Assembly (NCBI RefSeq): GCF_000518805.1
Contig: NZ_JAEH01000017.1
Coordinates: 1-64,000 of the forward strand
DNA from: Shewanella waksmanii ATCC BAA-643
Lineage (GTDB): Bacteria > Pseudomonadota > Gammaproteobacteria > Enterobacterales > Shewanellaceae
DNA: 64,000 nucleotides
Direction of reading: 5' to 3'
The notes beneath the pieces were generated by a model, which was not told the DNA's origin, searched no databases, and saw nothing but the letters and a program-made list of their open reading frames with translations. Position numbers and translations under genes: made by a program. This document shows positions 10,698-20,297 of the stretch, in pieces. Position 1 is the first letter of the stretch. Every line of letters starts with the position of its first letter.

Positions 10698-11375
10698 TTA
10701 ATGACCAAAATGACGCGCAAGGATGTTTTGCGTAAAAGGAATCTTCAAATAAAAGCCCCTTGGGTTAGTGAGCTTAGTCTGGCCGTCGCTGGCAACACTG
10801 GCGGTAACAGACTGGCTATTGGCACCTTTAGGACGCAGTTGCAGTACTTCACCGTGCCTGGCTGTGATGTGCTCAACTTGCCCCATTGCTATCAGTTCCA
10901 TGATCTCTTCCCAGTCCTGTTTAATCTGGGCAAATTCCTCAGCAGATGGCGTCCATAGAATTGGCATGCCTATGCGGCGATCGCCTACGGCAATACTGCG
11001 TTCACCTTCGATGGGAATCCATAACACCCGCTGTAGCTTGTGAAACACTAAGCTATCTTGCCAGCGCAAACCTTGAATATCGACCAAAGGCGCAACTGTC
11101 ACATAGGTTGTCTCAATGGGCTTGCCATTGCGATCAATCGGAATGGTTTTTAGCTCAACACCTAAATGCAGAAAATCTTGTTCGGGTTTGGAGCCAGCAA
11201 CAGCACCAAGTTCGTGTTCGATTAATTGGCCCACCCAGCCTTTGTCTCTTTTCAGGTTCTCAGGCACCGTGATGCCATGCAGCTGACTAATTTGACCTAA
11301 AGACAATCCGGCCATATCTGTGGCGCGCTGCATCAGCTCGTGTAGATCTTTTGGGGGTTGGGGTTTGGTTTTCAT
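10698..11375 (-). CDS. mutH: DNA mismatch repair endonuclease MutH
   Basis: This 225-residue MutH nicks the unmethylated strand at hemimethylated GATC sites when activated by MutL. The nuclease core D67, E74, K76 ([11 protein letters not shown]) matches D70/E77/K79 of E. coli MutH. Later conserved segments RIGMPILW and [14 protein letters not shown] are present and length is normal. MutH implies a Dam-directed repair system in the organism. The gene heads a leftward unit with the cyclase gene, and its promoter must lie in the long AT-rich gap upstream. Confidence 0.96.
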   Translation of the reverse strand: MKTKPQPPKDLHELMQRATDMAGLSLGQISQLHGITVPENLKRDKGWVGQLIEHELGAVAGSKPEQDFLHLGVELKTIPIDRNGKPIETTYVTVAPLVDIQGLRWQDSLVFHKLQRVLWIPIEGERSIAVGDRRIGMPILWTPSAEEFAQIKQDWEEIMELIAMGQVEHITARHGEVLQLRPKGANSQSVTASVASDGQTKLTNPRGFYLKIPFTQNILARHFGH

Positions 11376-11567
11376 AGCCGAATCATAGCGATTTTTACTG
11401 TATTAGCCAACGAGAGTAAAAATTGAACAGTGATAAATGGGCGAGTTATTCACTGAACCTCTGTTGCTTAACTCTCTGTTTTTAAATTGCTTAATCCTCA
11501 TCTGTGTTTAAGTGTATGGCAATTTGATCGACTTACTCGCCGATTTCCCCAGCTTTGCCAACATAGT

Positions 11568-11576
11568 TATCCACAG
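11568..11576 (+). promoter_or_regulatory. DnaA box match (TTATCCACA)
   Basis: TTATCCACA is an exact match to the high-affinity DnaA-box consensus TTATnCACA. A chance match is possible in AT-rich DNA. The nearby inverted pair at 11899-11923 makes it more interesting. Confidence 0.4.
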
Positions 11577-11898
11577 TTTTATTGGATAACTATCATTTTT
11601 GTACTGATAACCACGACCCAAAGTGTTTGTCAACGCAATAAATTGCCGCTGAGAATAAAAAAACGTCCAATATATAGCTTGAGGTGTGAATAACATTTGG
11701 GGTTTTTAGTATTTCTGATGAACAAGTTTGTCTTGGTTGATTTTTGTTCGATCTAACAGGTTCGAGGTAGATGTTAACAAGGTTTTTATTTTAAATTGTT
11801 TTAATACAGTGCTTTATGGTTTGTTCGTGTCGTGGCAGCTAGATCTTTTTTAGATTAATTAATCGTCTTAATTGAGGTTTAACAAAGTTTCAAACAGA

Positions 11899-11923
11899 GA
11901 TATCCACAGATTTTGTGGATATC
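11899..11923. promoter_or_regulatory. Inverted pair of DnaA-like boxes, perfect 10-bp arms
   Basis: GATATCCACA and TGTGGATATC form perfect inverted arms around a 5-bp spacer. Each arm contains ATATCCACA, one mismatch from a DnaA box. It lies about 140 bp upstream of the rppH start and could equally be an operator for an unknown dimeric regulator. Confidence 0.4.
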
Positions 11924-12065
11924 ATTGCTTGATTAGCCCTTGTGTTGTGTATAAATATAAATAAAGGTGTTTTTTATCCAACGATTATCTGGTAAGAGGG
12001 AATTGCCTCCGATCCCGCTTTGTGAAACAATCGATGTATATAAAAAATTTCATATTGGAGTCCAT

Positions 12066-12587
12066 GTGATTGATAGTGACGGCTTTCGTGCAAATGTAGG
12101 CATCATTATCTGTAATCGCTTTGGGCAGGTTATGTGGGCTAGAAGATTTGGTCAGCATTCCTGGCAGTTTCCACAAGGTGGCGTAGATGACGGTGAATCA
12201 CCTGAACAAGCCATGTTTCGGGAGTTGTATGAAGAGGTAGGATTGAAGCCTGAGCATGTTAAGGTGTTAACTTCTACTCGTTCCTGGTTGCGTTATAGAT
12301 TGCCCAAAAGATTAATTAGGCAAGACAGTAAACCCCTTTGTATTGGGCAAAAACAAAAGTGGTTTTTATTACAATTAAAGAGTGATGAAAGTGCCGTTGA
12401 CTTAAATGCGTGCGGTCATCCAGAATTTGATGATTGGCGTTGGGTCAGTTATTGGTATCCTGTGCGGCAAGTTGTGTCGTTTAAACGCGATGTATACCGT
12501 AAGGTAATGAAAGAGTTTGCGCCAGTAACTTTGGCACTGCAAAACAAAGAGTCACATGGAGGACGCAAGCGCGGCCGTCGCAGGTAA
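12066..12587 (+). CDS. rppH: RNA pyrophosphohydrolase RppH (Nudix)
   Basis: This 173-residue Nudix hydrolase removes pyrophosphate from 5'-triphosphorylated mRNA and triggers RNase E decay. The Nudix box [20 protein letters not shown] has the full GX5EX7REUXEE signature, and [11 protein letters not shown] and [14 protein letters not shown] match E. coli RppH. The frame is open from 11967. GTG 12066 ([12 protein letters not shown]) is chosen because it has GGAG five bases upstream and aligns with the E. coli start MIDDDGYRPNVG. The C-terminus is basic (KRGRRR), as in relatives. It is followed 28 bp later by ptsP, a conserved pairing. Confidence 0.93.
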   Translation: MIDSDGFRANVGIIICNRFGQVMWARRFGQHSWQFPQGGVDDGESPEQAMFRELYEEVGLKPEHVKVLTSTRSWLRYRLPKRLIRQDSKPLCIGQKQKWFLLQLKSDESAVDLNACGHPEFDDWRWVSYWYPVRQVVSFKRDVYRKVMKEFAPVTLALQNKESHGGRKRGRRR

Positions 12588-12615
12588 TTTGACACAAAGA
12601 TTAAGGGAGTGACAG

Positions 12616-14853
12616 GTGTTAACGATACTGAGAGATATCACTATGGCTGTGGCCGCAGCTGATGATTTTGCTACCGCGCTTTCCTTATTGGTGTCGCAAA
12701 CCAAAAAAGCCATGCAAACTCAGTGTTGTTCACTCTATCTGCTTGAAGAACAACAGTTAGTATTGTCGGCAACCGATGGTCTTGCACCGCAGGCTGTCGG
12801 CAAAGTTAAAATGCCCCTCACTCAAGGCCTAGTGGGATTAGTTGCCCAGCGAGAAGAACCAATCAACCTAGCTGATGCCCATCAGCATCCGCGTTTCAAA
12901 ATTTTTGAAGAAGCCAGTGAAGAGTCCTACTGCTCTTTTCTTGCGGTGCCGATTATTCATCAGAAACAGATCTTGGGTGTGTTGGTTGTCCAGCAAATCC
13001 AGCAACGCCAATTTAGTGAGTCAGAAGAAGCCTTCTTAATGACCTTAGCTGCGCAATTAGCAATGGCGGTAAGGGCTCAGCGAAAAAAGAAAGTCGTCAG
13101 TCAAACTCAAGCACAGATGTTGTATCACGGCACCAAAGCTGCCAGTGGTGTGGTTATTGGCCATGCCTTGGTGCTAGGTGGTGAAATTGACATTGTTCAA
13201 CCCTCTAAGCGTAGTGAAGATACAGATGGTGAGTTGGCATTACTAGCAAAAGCACTAAAAAGCTGTAAAGAAACCATTAGCTCGATATCGCAACGCTTCG
13301 ATCGGGAACAAGAGGTGGAAATTCAGTCGATATTCTCAGCCTTATTGTTGCTGCTCGAAGACAGTAGTTTGGGTGGAGAGTACCGCCAAGAGGTGCTGCA
13401 AGGCTGGACGGCAGTCTCGGCAGTTAGCCAAGTCTCGTTAAAGTATATCAATCAGTTCATGCAGATGGATGACGCTTACCTTAAAGAGCGCGCCAGTGAT
13501 ATCCGCGAGCTCGGCCAGCGTGTATTACGCGAGCTGATTGAACCGCAACGGATAAATTTGCAGCTGGATGTACCGGTAGTATTGGTAACCAAAGAAGCCA
13601 CTGCAACCATGTTAGCTGAATTTCCTCGGCATAAATTAGTCGGCATTGTGACCGAAACCGGTGGGGTAAATTCCCATGCGGCAATCTTGGCACGCGCAAT
13701 GGGTGTGCCTGCAGTAATAGGTGTTGAAGGGGTATTAAATGCCGGCCTTGATGGCAAACAAGTTATTGTCAATGCCGATCGTGGTCAGCTATTGGTGTCT
13801 CCGACTGAGACCATGGTGGGTGAGTACCGTAGTCTCATTTCAGCCCAGCGAGCCCTAGCCGATGAGTTTGCTAAAGAGTTACCCTTACCGGCGCAGACCT
13901 GCGATGGTAAACGTATTCATTTGTACCTTAATGCGGGTTTGTTAAGCTCACTGTCGTCGGAGATTGCCGAGGGCGCTGACGGAATTGGTTTATATCGCAC
14001 CGAAATTCCGTTTATGCTGCAATCGCGTTTCCCCAGTGAGGCGGAGCAAGTTGATGTTTATCGTCAAGTATTACAAGCCGCCGAAAGCCGACCTGTGGTG
14101 ATGCGTACCTTAGATGTGGGTGGCGATAAACCACTACCTTACTTCCCTATTTCTGAAGAGAACCCCTTTTTAGGCTGGCGCGGTATCCGATTATCCCTTG
14201 ACCATCCTGAGCTTTTCTTAGTGCAGTTACGGGCGATGTTACAGGCATCGCAGTCGAGCGACCAACTACACATACTGCTCCCTATGGTCAGTAGCCTTGA
14301 TGAGATAGATCAGGCATTAGCTTATCTAGAGCAAGCCTATCAAGAGTTGCGGCTTGACTTAGGCTTAGATATTCAGCGGCCGAAAGTTGGCATTATGCTT
14401 GAGGTGCCAGCGCTACTTTATCAACTAGCTCAAGTGGCAGCTAAAGTTGATTATGTGTCAGTAGGCTCCAACGATTTAACTCAATATTTATTGGCCGTCG
14501 ACCGTAATAACCCTCGGGTGAGTACCTTGTATGACTGTTATCACCCGGGCATATTGCGAGCACTGCAACGGGCACGGCAAGATTGTCACACCTATGATTT
14601 ACCTATCAGTGTGTGTGGGGAACTCGCAGGGGAGCCCATTGGGGTCATATTGCTGGTGGCCATGGGCTACGATCAATTGAGTATGAACCAAGGTAGCTTA
14701 GCGAAGATTAATTATTTGCTGCGCCGAGTCTCTACCACTGACTTAACTGAGCTACTCAGCATTGCTTTGAGTTTAAGTAATGGTGGCCAAGTTAAACAGC
14801 TAGTGACGCAATATTTTGCTGATAAAGGATTAGATTCTTTTTTAGTGAGTTGA
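12616..14853 (+). CDS. ptsP: Phosphoenolpyruvate-protein phosphotransferase PtsP (EI-Ntr)
   Basis: This 745-residue protein is the first enzyme of the nitrogen phosphotransferase system, moving phosphate from PEP to NPr. An N-terminal GAF domain (about 1-150) is followed by the EI N-terminal and swivelling domains with the phospho-His H354 in TGGVNSHAAILAR, and then the PEP-binding TIM barrel (GLYRTEIPF, MRTLDVGGDK, VSVGSNDLTQY, CGELAG). The GTG start at 12616 is preceded by AAGGGAG. The GAF domain in E. coli PtsP responds to glutamine and 2-oxoglutarate, which would connect it to nitrogen status. Confidence 0.96.
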   Translation: MLTILRDITMAVAAADDFATALSLLVSQTKKAMQTQCCSLYLLEEQQLVLSATDGLAPQAVGKVKMPLTQGLVGLVAQREEPINLADAHQHPRFKIFEEASEESYCSFLAVPIIHQKQILGVLVVQQIQQRQFSESEEAFLMTLAAQLAMAVRAQRKKKVVSQTQAQMLYHGTKAASGVVIGHALVLGGEIDIVQPSKRSEDTDGELALLAKALKSCKETISSISQRFDREQEVEIQSIFSALLLLLEDSSLGGEYRQEVLQGWTAVSAVSQVSLKYINQFMQMDDAYLKERASDIRELGQRVLRELIEPQRINLQLDVPVVLVTKEATATMLAEFPRHKLVGIVTETGGVNSHAAILARAMGVPAVIGVEGVLNAGLDGKQVIVNADRGQLLVSPTETMVGEYRSLISAQRALADEFAKELPLPAQTCDGKRIHLYLNAGLLSSLSSEIAEGADGIGLYRTEIPFMLQSRFPSEAEQVDVYRQVLQAAESRPVVMRTLDVGGDKPLPYFPISEENPFLGWRGIRLSLDHPELFLVQLRAMLQASQSSDQLHILLPMVSSLDEIDQALAYLEQAYQELRLDLGLDIQRPKVGIMLEVPALLYQLAQVAAKVDYVSVGSNDLTQYLLAVDRNNPRVSTLYDCYHPGILRALQRARQDCHTYDLPISVCGELAGEPIGVILLVAMGYDQLSMNQGSLAKINYLLRRVSTTDLTELLSIALSLSNGGQVKQLVTQYFADKGLDSFLVS

Positions 14854-14925
14854 TGCGTTGGTATTAGTGGCCAATTGCTTTAAGCTATGGCCATCTTAGT
14901 GAACCCCAAAACGAGTTAGATCGCC

Positions 14926-15729
14926 GTGGATGCCCTTGTTTATCTAGTTATCTCCTGCTTAGCTTTAGGCGCCCTTATCGGTTTTATGGCGGGGTTATTG
15001 GGCATTGGTGGCGGCATTATCGCTGTACCGTTTCTGCTATATTTATTGCCAAGCGTAGGCGTTGACGGCGCACATCTTACCCATGTGGCAATTGCGACCT
15101 CACTGGCAGCAATTATTTTAACTTCTATCTCTTCCGCCCGTGCCCATCACCGCCGCGGCAATATTCCATGGCATTTGTTTAAAGTCATGTTGCCGGGCTT
15201 GGCGCTTGGTGCCGTTTCTGCTGGGTTTATTGCCCAGCAGATTAGCTCAGATCTGTTAAGACAAGCATTTGCACTATTTGTTATCTTGATGGCGATTCAA
15301 ATGGTGTTTCCGTTTAAACCAACGAGCAACAACAAGCCTATGCCAGCGAACGTGATACTGTTTGTGGTTGCTGCCGCTATCGCTATTATTGCAGCTTTAA
15401 TGGGCATCGGTGGCGGTATTTTGTTGGTCCCGTTTTTAACATGGTGCGGACTGCAGATGCGCCAATCGATAGGGTTTTCGGCAGCGACGGGTTTTCTCAT
15501 CGCCTTGTTTGGCAGTTTAAGTTATGTCGTCGCCGGCTGGCAGGTGGATGATCTTCCACCATGGACACTTGGCTATGTGTATTTGCCCGCTTTACTCGGC
15601 ATAGTTTCAACGTCGATGTTGATGGCGCCAGTAGGGGCGAAAGCGGCGAGTCATTGGCCGACCAGTTATTTAAAAAAAGCATTCGCAGTACTATTGATAA
15701 TTACTGGCGTGAAGCTAGTACTCGCTTAG
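14926..15729 (+). CDS. TSUP-family (TauE/SafE) membrane permease
   Basis: This 267-residue protein has about eight hydrophobic segments and belongs to the sulfite-exporter TauE/SafE (TSUP) family. The two internal repeats each carry the diagnostic glycine-rich motif (LGIGGGIIAVPFLL near residue 25 and MGIGGGILLVPFLTW near 160). Family members move sulfur-containing or other small organic anions. The substrate cannot be told from sequence. The start is GTG with a weak ribosome-binding site. It lies between ptsP and thyA, where relatives also place lgt, but no lgt is present here. Confidence 0.85.
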   Translation: MDALVYLVISCLALGALIGFMAGLLGIGGGIIAVPFLLYLLPSVGVDGAHLTHVAIATSLAAIILTSISSARAHHRRGNIPWHLFKVMLPGLALGAVSAGFIAQQISSDLLRQAFALFVILMAIQMVFPFKPTSNNKPMPANVILFVVAAAIAIIAALMGIGGGILLVPFLTWCGLQMRQSIGFSAATGFLIALFGSLSYVVAGWQVDDLPPWTLGYVYLPALLGIVSTSMLMAPVGAKAASHWPTSYLKKAFAVLLIITGVKLVLA

Positions 15730-15819
15730 TGTTAAACTCGCGATATGATAAAAATGATTAATTGTTGTTCTGCCGTTTAGGTACTGACAACATGGCAACT
15801 GTATTGTAGGAAAATTGGC

Positions 15820-16671
15820 ATGAAACAATATTTGGACCTGTGTAACCGGATTATCACAGAAGGGGTTTGGCAGGAAAATGAGCGCACCAAGAAACGCTGC
15901 TTAACTGTAATTAATGCCGACTTAGTCTATCGTGTCGATAACAATGAGTTTCCGTTAATCACTACTCGTAAAAGTTTTTGGAAAGGCGCTATCGCCGAGA
16001 TGCTCGGGTATATCCGTGGTTACGATAATGCGGCTGATTTTCGCAAATTGGGCGCTAAGACCTGGGACGCCAATGCCAATGATAATGAATCATGGCTAAA
16101 TAACCCCCACCGTAAAGGTGTGGATGATATGGGGCGAGTTTATGGTGTTCAGGGCCGTGCGTGGAGCAAACCAGATGGCGGCAGCATAGATCAACTACGT
16201 AAAATTGTAGATAACTTGTCGCGAGGAATTGATGATCGTGGCGAGATCTTAAGTTTTTATAATCCCGGTGAGTTTCATATGGGCTGTTTACGCCCATGTA
16301 TGCATACCCATAACTTTTCCTTACTTGGTGATACTTTATATCTCAATAGTTTCCAGCGCTCCTGCGATGTCCCGCTAGGGCTTAATTTCAATCAGGTGCA
16401 AGTATTTACCTTGCTAGCACTAATTGCGCAGATCACTGGTCATAAGGCTGGTACGGCGTATCATAAAATCGTTAATGCGCATATCTATGAAGATCAACTT
16501 GAGTTAATGCGCGATGTGCAATTAACCCGAGAGCCTTTTGACTCGCCTAAGTTAGTCATAAATCCCGATATTAAATCACTTGAAGACTTAGAAACTTGGG
16601 TGACGATGGATGATTTTGAGGTGACAGGTTATCAACATCATGATGCGATTAAGTATCCATTCTCAGTTTAA
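15820..16671 (+). CDS. thyA: Thymidylate synthase
   Basis: This 283-residue ThyA makes dTMP from dUMP using methylene-tetrahydrofolate. The nucleophile is C160 in [14 protein letters not shown], and the phosphate-binding motif [14 protein letters not shown] (179-192) follows at normal spacing. It is about 19 residues longer than E. coli ThyA because of an insert around residues 85-125. This longer form with MHTHNF after the catalytic Cys occurs in other marine gammaproteobacteria. A ribosome-binding site (GTAGGA) precedes the ATG. Confidence 0.96.
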   Translation: MKQYLDLCNRIITEGVWQENERTKKRCLTVINADLVYRVDNNEFPLITTRKSFWKGAIAEMLGYIRGYDNAADFRKLGAKTWDANANDNESWLNNPHRKGVDDMGRVYGVQGRAWSKPDGGSIDQLRKIVDNLSRGIDDRGEILSFYNPGEFHMGCLRPCMHTHNFSLLGDTLYLNSFQRSCDVPLGLNFNQVQVFTLLALIAQITGHKAGTAYHKIVNAHIYEDQLELMRDVQLTREPFDSPKLVINPDIKSLEDLETWVTMDDFEVTGYQHHDAIKYPFSV

Positions 16672-16985
16672 TTGCTCGCCTATCAATCTTTTGACCGACG
16701 CAGCGTAGCGGTATCACTGAGTCGCTAGTCACTATGGTCTAAGTCGCAACGGCCAAATTCAGCCTCGATCAAAGCTCATCTGCCGATGGGCTTTGATCTT
16801 GCTCACATTTTTTCATCTTGCTATCTATCTAAGCACTCAAATCATTCATCAGTAAGTCATTAACCAGATTGAATTTTACTTTGTTGGCTCGGTTTTATCG
16901 AGTTATATGGCTTGAATGTTCGATTTTTCGGAGTTTATCTATTGCTATAGACTGCGCGGCATTAATGTGAATTGGGAGTGTGACA
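16672..16985. other. Intergenic region thyA-nhaA
   Basis: This 314-bp gap holds the thyA terminator hairpin (16767-16798) and must contain the promoter of the first nhaA. Nothing else is recognised. Confidence 0.5.
16767..16798 (+). terminator. Terminator hairpin after thyA
   Basis: GATCAAAGCTCATC pairs with GATGGGCTTTGATC (14 bp, one G-T pair, loop TGCC). The following U-tract is interrupted (TTGCTCACATTTTTT), so termination may be partial. Confidence 0.65.
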
Positions 16986-18167
16986 ATGGAAAAGGCGATT
17001 AGGAATTTTCTAAGCCAAGAATCAGCGGGTGGGATCCTGCTTATGGGGGCTGTAGTGTTGGCGATGATTGTGGCCAACTCACCCTTGTCTGGACTGTACT
17101 TAGGTTTCTTAGATACTGGAGTACAGGTCAGAGTCGGCGCGTTAGATATCGACAAGCCGATGATCTACTGGATTAATGATGGCTTAATGGCATTGTTCTT
17201 TATGCTGATTGGTCTTGAGGTGAAGCGTGAACTGCTTGAAGGCGCATTGTCTAGTCGCGCACAGGCATCATTGCCGACTTTTGCAGCGATTGGTGGCGTA
17301 ATATTCCCTGCGGCCATCTATTTGATATTTAACTATGCCGATCCATTAGCACAGGTAGGGTGGGCGATTCCAGCAGCCACCGACATTGCTTTTGCTCTGG
17401 GTGTGATGGCATTACTTGGCAGCCGAGTACCGGTAGCGCTGAAAATATTCTTATTGGCCCTTGCTATCATCGATGATCTTGCCGTGGTGCTTATCATTGC
17501 CTTGTTCTACAGCAGTGACCTTTCAACCTTAAGCTTAGCAGTAGCCGCTGTTGCGATTGCAGGCCTTATCGGTTTGAACCGCAAAGGGGTAACCGCGTTA
17601 GGTCCTTATGGTGTGCTTGGATTAATTTTGTGGGTCGCAGTGCTTAAATCTGGTGTTCATGCCACACTAGCCGGCGTGATTATCGCGTTCTGTATTCCAC
17701 TACGTGCAAAAGATGGCAGCTCGCCTTCTGAAAGCTTAGAGCATAGCCTGCACCCATGGAGCACATTTATTATTCTGCCAATATTTGCGTTTGCCAACGC
17801 TGGCGTTGACTTTAGCCCGATGAGCTTCAGTGACATCCTATCGCCAGTGCCTGTAGGGATTGCGCTAGGCTTGTTGATCGGTAAGCCGTTAGGGGTACTA
17901 CTGTTTAGCTGGGCTGCCGTTAAACTTAAGCTTGCGGTATTGCCTGATGGCATTGGCTGGCGTCATATTGCACCTGTATCTATCATGTGTGGTATCGGCT
18001 TCACTATGTCGATGTTCATCTCATCGTTAGCCTTTGTAGGCGATGGCTTGATTTATGGTGACGTATCTCGATTGGGGATCTTAATGGGCTCAATTGCATC
18101 TGCGTTGATCGGTTACTTCTGGTTAGCTAAGTTGTTCCCAGTGCAAAAGTCACCTGCTGTAGGTTAA
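16986..18167 (+). CDS. nhaA: Na+/H+ antiporter NhaA (paralogue 1)
   Basis: This 393-residue, roughly 12-helix inner-membrane antiporter exchanges two H+ for one Na+ or Li+ and controls pH and sodium. The essential aspartates are D133 ([11 protein letters not shown]) and D163/D164 (AIIDDL), at exactly E. coli NhaA numbering. The pH-sensor histidine motif [12 protein letters not shown] and the Lys of GKPLGV are also present. ATG 16986 has GGGAG seven bases upstream. GTG 16980 in the same frame is too close to it. It is followed by its own terminator and a second, closely related nhaA, so it is one of a tandem pair. Confidence 0.95.
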   Translation: MEKAIRNFLSQESAGGILLMGAVVLAMIVANSPLSGLYLGFLDTGVQVRVGALDIDKPMIYWINDGLMALFFMLIGLEVKRELLEGALSSRAQASLPTFAAIGGVIFPAAIYLIFNYADPLAQVGWAIPAATDIAFALGVMALLGSRVPVALKIFLLALAIIDDLAVVLIIALFYSSDLSTLSLAVAAVAIAGLIGLNRKGVTALGPYGVLGLILWVAVLKSGVHATLAGVIIAFCIPLRAKDGSSPSESLEHSLHPWSTFIILPIFAFANAGVDFSPMSFSDILSPVPVGIALGLLIGKPLGVLLFSWAAVKLKLAVLPDGIGWRHIAPVSIMCGIGFTMSMFISSLAFVGDGLIYGDVSRLGILMGSIASALIGYFWLAKLFPVQKSPAVG

Positions 18168-18730
18168 CCATAGCGCAACGCCAGTTAACCGGAGTCAGTT
18201 GCAGTAAAAGCTGACGTATAAAGCTTCGATAATCTAGGTTATCGAAGCTTTTTTGTATCTATGCCAAACACCCAAGCCAAAATAGAAATGGTTGCGAAGC
18301 CAGAGCGTAATTGCGGCGCTCAAGTAAGTCGATTGCTTAGTGTTTTTATGCTGGATTGATTGAGACATCGCAGCGCGCAGTCGGTGAGTGTAATATCTGC
18401 TAGTTAGCGCGTTTTATCAGCATAATATGCTGATTGGTCGAAAATACTGAGTTGAGCACCAATCTTGTTTTGTGCAATTAATCAGCGATTTTTCGCAAAA
18501 AGTGCATAAGTTTGCACTGTGCTAGCCATGTCGTAGTGTGATCTTGCTCTCAATCCGTGATCTAATGCGTGATCTATTCAGATAGCGAAAATCTTTGTTG
18601 ATAACTACCCAGCCTGAGTTTACACTCGATACATCGGTTTTTTCGATGTTTGGTGCTGAAGCTTTCGATTATTCAGTTTGAAAGCATTCCGCTACACTCA
18701 ATCCATTGAGATTTTTCGGAGCGTAAAATA
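18168..18730. other. Intergenic region between the tandem nhaA genes
   Basis: This 563-bp gap contains the nhaA-1 terminator at its left end. The remainder must include the nhaA-2 promoter. No ORF, RNA gene or repeat was recognised in it. Confidence 0.5.
18220..18254 (+). terminator. Terminator of the first nhaA
   Basis: AAAGCTTCGATAA and TTATCGAAGCTTT form a perfect 13-bp stem around TCTAGG, followed by T residues. Confidence 0.88.
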
Positions 18731-19906
18731 ATGGAACGGGCTATTAGGAACTTTTTAAGCCAAGAGTCGGCTGGTGGCATCTTGCTAATGGCAGCTGTCA
18801 TCTTAGCGATGCTGATGGCAAACTCGCCACTATCAGGCATGTACCAAGGATTTTTAGACACCGAGATGCAAATCCGTGTCGGTACCTTAGATATAGATAA
18901 AACCCTGATCCACTGGATCAATGATGGCTTAATGGCATTGTTCTTCATGCTCATTGGCCTTGAAGTGAAGCGTGAACTGCTAGAAGGCGCACTGTCGAGC
19001 CGTGCCCAAGCATCATTGCCTACGTTTGCGGCGATTGGTGGTATGGTTTTCCCTGCCGCAGTTTATCTAATTTTCAACTACTCAGACCCGATTGCTCAGG
19101 TAGGTTGGGCGATTCCTGCTGCCACTGATATTGCCTTCGCGCTCGGTATTATGGCGCTGTTAGGTAGCCGTGTACCTGTGGCATTAAAAGTCTTCTTGTT
19201 AGCATTGGCTATCATTGATGACTTAGGGGTTGTTGTCATTATTGCGCTGTTCTATAGCAGCGACTTGTCAACTATCAGTCTGATTGTCGCCGCCGTCGCG
19301 ATTGCAGGACTTATTGGCTTAAATCGTAAAGGGGTAACCGCATTAGGCCCGTACGGTGTTGTCGGTTTGATTCTGTGGATTGCCGTGCTGAAATCCGGTG
19401 TACACGCCACGTTAGCGGGTGTGATTATCGCATTCTGTATTCCATTGCGTGCAAAAGATGGCAGTTCGCCATCGGAGAGTTTAGAGCATAGCTTACACCC
19501 ATGGAGTACTTTCATTATCCTGCCTATCTTTGCGTTTGCTAACGCCGGGGTTGATTTAAGTCCAATGAGCTTTGGTGACTTATTATCGCCAGTGCCAGTG
19601 GGTATTGCATTGGGCTTGCTACTGGGTAAACCACTCGGGGTATTACTATTTAGCTGGATTGCAGTCAAAGCTAAGTTGGCCGTGTTACCTGAAGGGCTAG
19701 GTTGGCGACATGTTGCTCCGGTATCAGTGATGTGTGGTATTGGTTTTACTATGTCGATGTTTATCTCGTCTCTAGCATTCATTGGTGACGGTGACATGTA
19801 TGGCGATGTAGCTAGATTGGGTATCTTAACCGGTTCAATTGCATCGGCACTGATTGGTTACTTCTGGTTAGCAAAAGTCTTCCCAGCTAAGGAAACTAAA
19901 GCATGA
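18731..19906 (+). CDS. nhaA: Na+/H+ antiporter NhaA (paralogue 2)
   Basis: This 391-residue NhaA closely resembles the upstream copy across its whole length, with all catalytic residues (D133, D163, D164, the VHATLAG His) kept. Differences are mostly conservative (for example DDLGVVVI against DDLAVVLI) and synonymous divergence is plentiful, so this is an established duplication rather than an assembly error. ATG 18731 has CGGAG nine bases upstream. The stop codon overlaps the next gene by 4 bp (ATGA), placing this copy, not the first, in the operon with the small exported protein and nhaR. Confidence 0.95.
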   Translation: MERAIRNFLSQESAGGILLMAAVILAMLMANSPLSGMYQGFLDTEMQIRVGTLDIDKTLIHWINDGLMALFFMLIGLEVKRELLEGALSSRAQASLPTFAAIGGMVFPAAVYLIFNYSDPIAQVGWAIPAATDIAFALGIMALLGSRVPVALKVFLLALAIIDDLGVVVIIALFYSSDLSTISLIVAAVAIAGLIGLNRKGVTALGPYGVVGLILWIAVLKSGVHATLAGVIIAFCIPLRAKDGSSPSESLEHSLHPWSTFIILPIFAFANAGVDLSPMSFGDLLSPVPVGIALGLLLGKPLGVLLFSWIAVKAKLAVLPEGLGWRHVAPVSVMCGIGFTMSMFISSLAFIGDGDMYGDVARLGILTGSIASALIGYFWLAKVFPAKETKA

Positions 19907-20286
19907 AGCTAGCCTTGGCAGTGTTAATGGTTGGCGCTGCCCTGAGTTCATCAGTGAATGCATCTCAGCTTACGGCATGTAACCAGAACCTAGATAGTGA
20001 GGTATGTCATCACTATCTAGAGGGGGTGGTTGATGGTGCGCTGATGTATAAGTCTGATGCAACAGGTGTACGTCTTCAAAGCGATAGTTATGAGTCACGG
20101 GCGCTAAAGTACCGTGGTGGTAAGCGCTTTGAAGAGGCCAACCGAACATACTGCCAAAGCCGAATCCCCGATCGTGAGGTTTTAGTGACGGGATTAGCTG
20201 AAGCGTTTGGGTCGGGGGCAGTAAAAACGGTCGACGACCTGAACAATGCCATGTACAGTCTAATGGACTGTCAACGTTTAAAGTAA
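19903..20286 (+). CDS. Small exported protein, possibly Rap1a/Tai-like fold
   Basis: This 127-residue protein has a clear Sec signal peptide (cleavage after about residue 20, SVNA/SQ) and a mature domain with four cysteines: C26, C35, one in the RTYCQ segment and one in MDCQ near the C-terminus. The pattern C-x8-C-x2-YLEGVVDG, then YCxSR, then xDC resembles the periplasmic Rap1a/Tai immunity-protein family. This is a visual resemblance only. It is translationally coupled to nhaA-2 and followed by nhaR, and a hypothetical gene occupies this place in other Shewanella. A role with the antiporter is suggested by position alone. Confidence 0.7.
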   Translation: MKLALAVLMVGAALSSSVNASQLTACNQNLDSEVCHHYLEGVVDGALMYKSDATGVRLQSDSYESRALKYRGGKRFEEANRTYCQSRIPDREVLVTGLAEAFGSGAVKTVDDLNNAMYSLMDCQRLK

Positions 20287-20297
20287 ATACAGGTAGC

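Larger units (their letters stand above)
11376..12065. other. AT-rich gap with DnaA-box-like sites between mutH and rppH
   Basis: This 690-bp region lies between divergent mutH and rppH. It is strongly AT-rich and carries one perfect DnaA-box match (11568-11576) and an inverted pair of one-mismatch boxes (11899-11923). No ORF in it has a convincing ribosome-binding site. The frame reaching back from rppH to 11967 is discounted under that gene. It must contain both divergent promoters, but no specific -35/-10 pair is called. Confidence 0.5.

Noticed and set aside
11967..12065. N-terminal extension of rppH
   Set aside because: The frame is open, but GTG 12066 has a good ribosome-binding site and aligns with E. 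coli RppH residue 1. The extension lies in AT-rich non-coding DNA.
19252..19797. Antisense ORF (181 codons) opposite nhaA-2
   Set aside because: A shorter version occurs opposite nhaA-1 because the coding sequences are alike. No start signals or recognisable protein.
16986..19906. Tandem nhaA copies as an assembly artefact
   Set aside because: The copies differ at many synonymous and conservative sites and have unrelated flanking sequences, so they are genuine paralogues.
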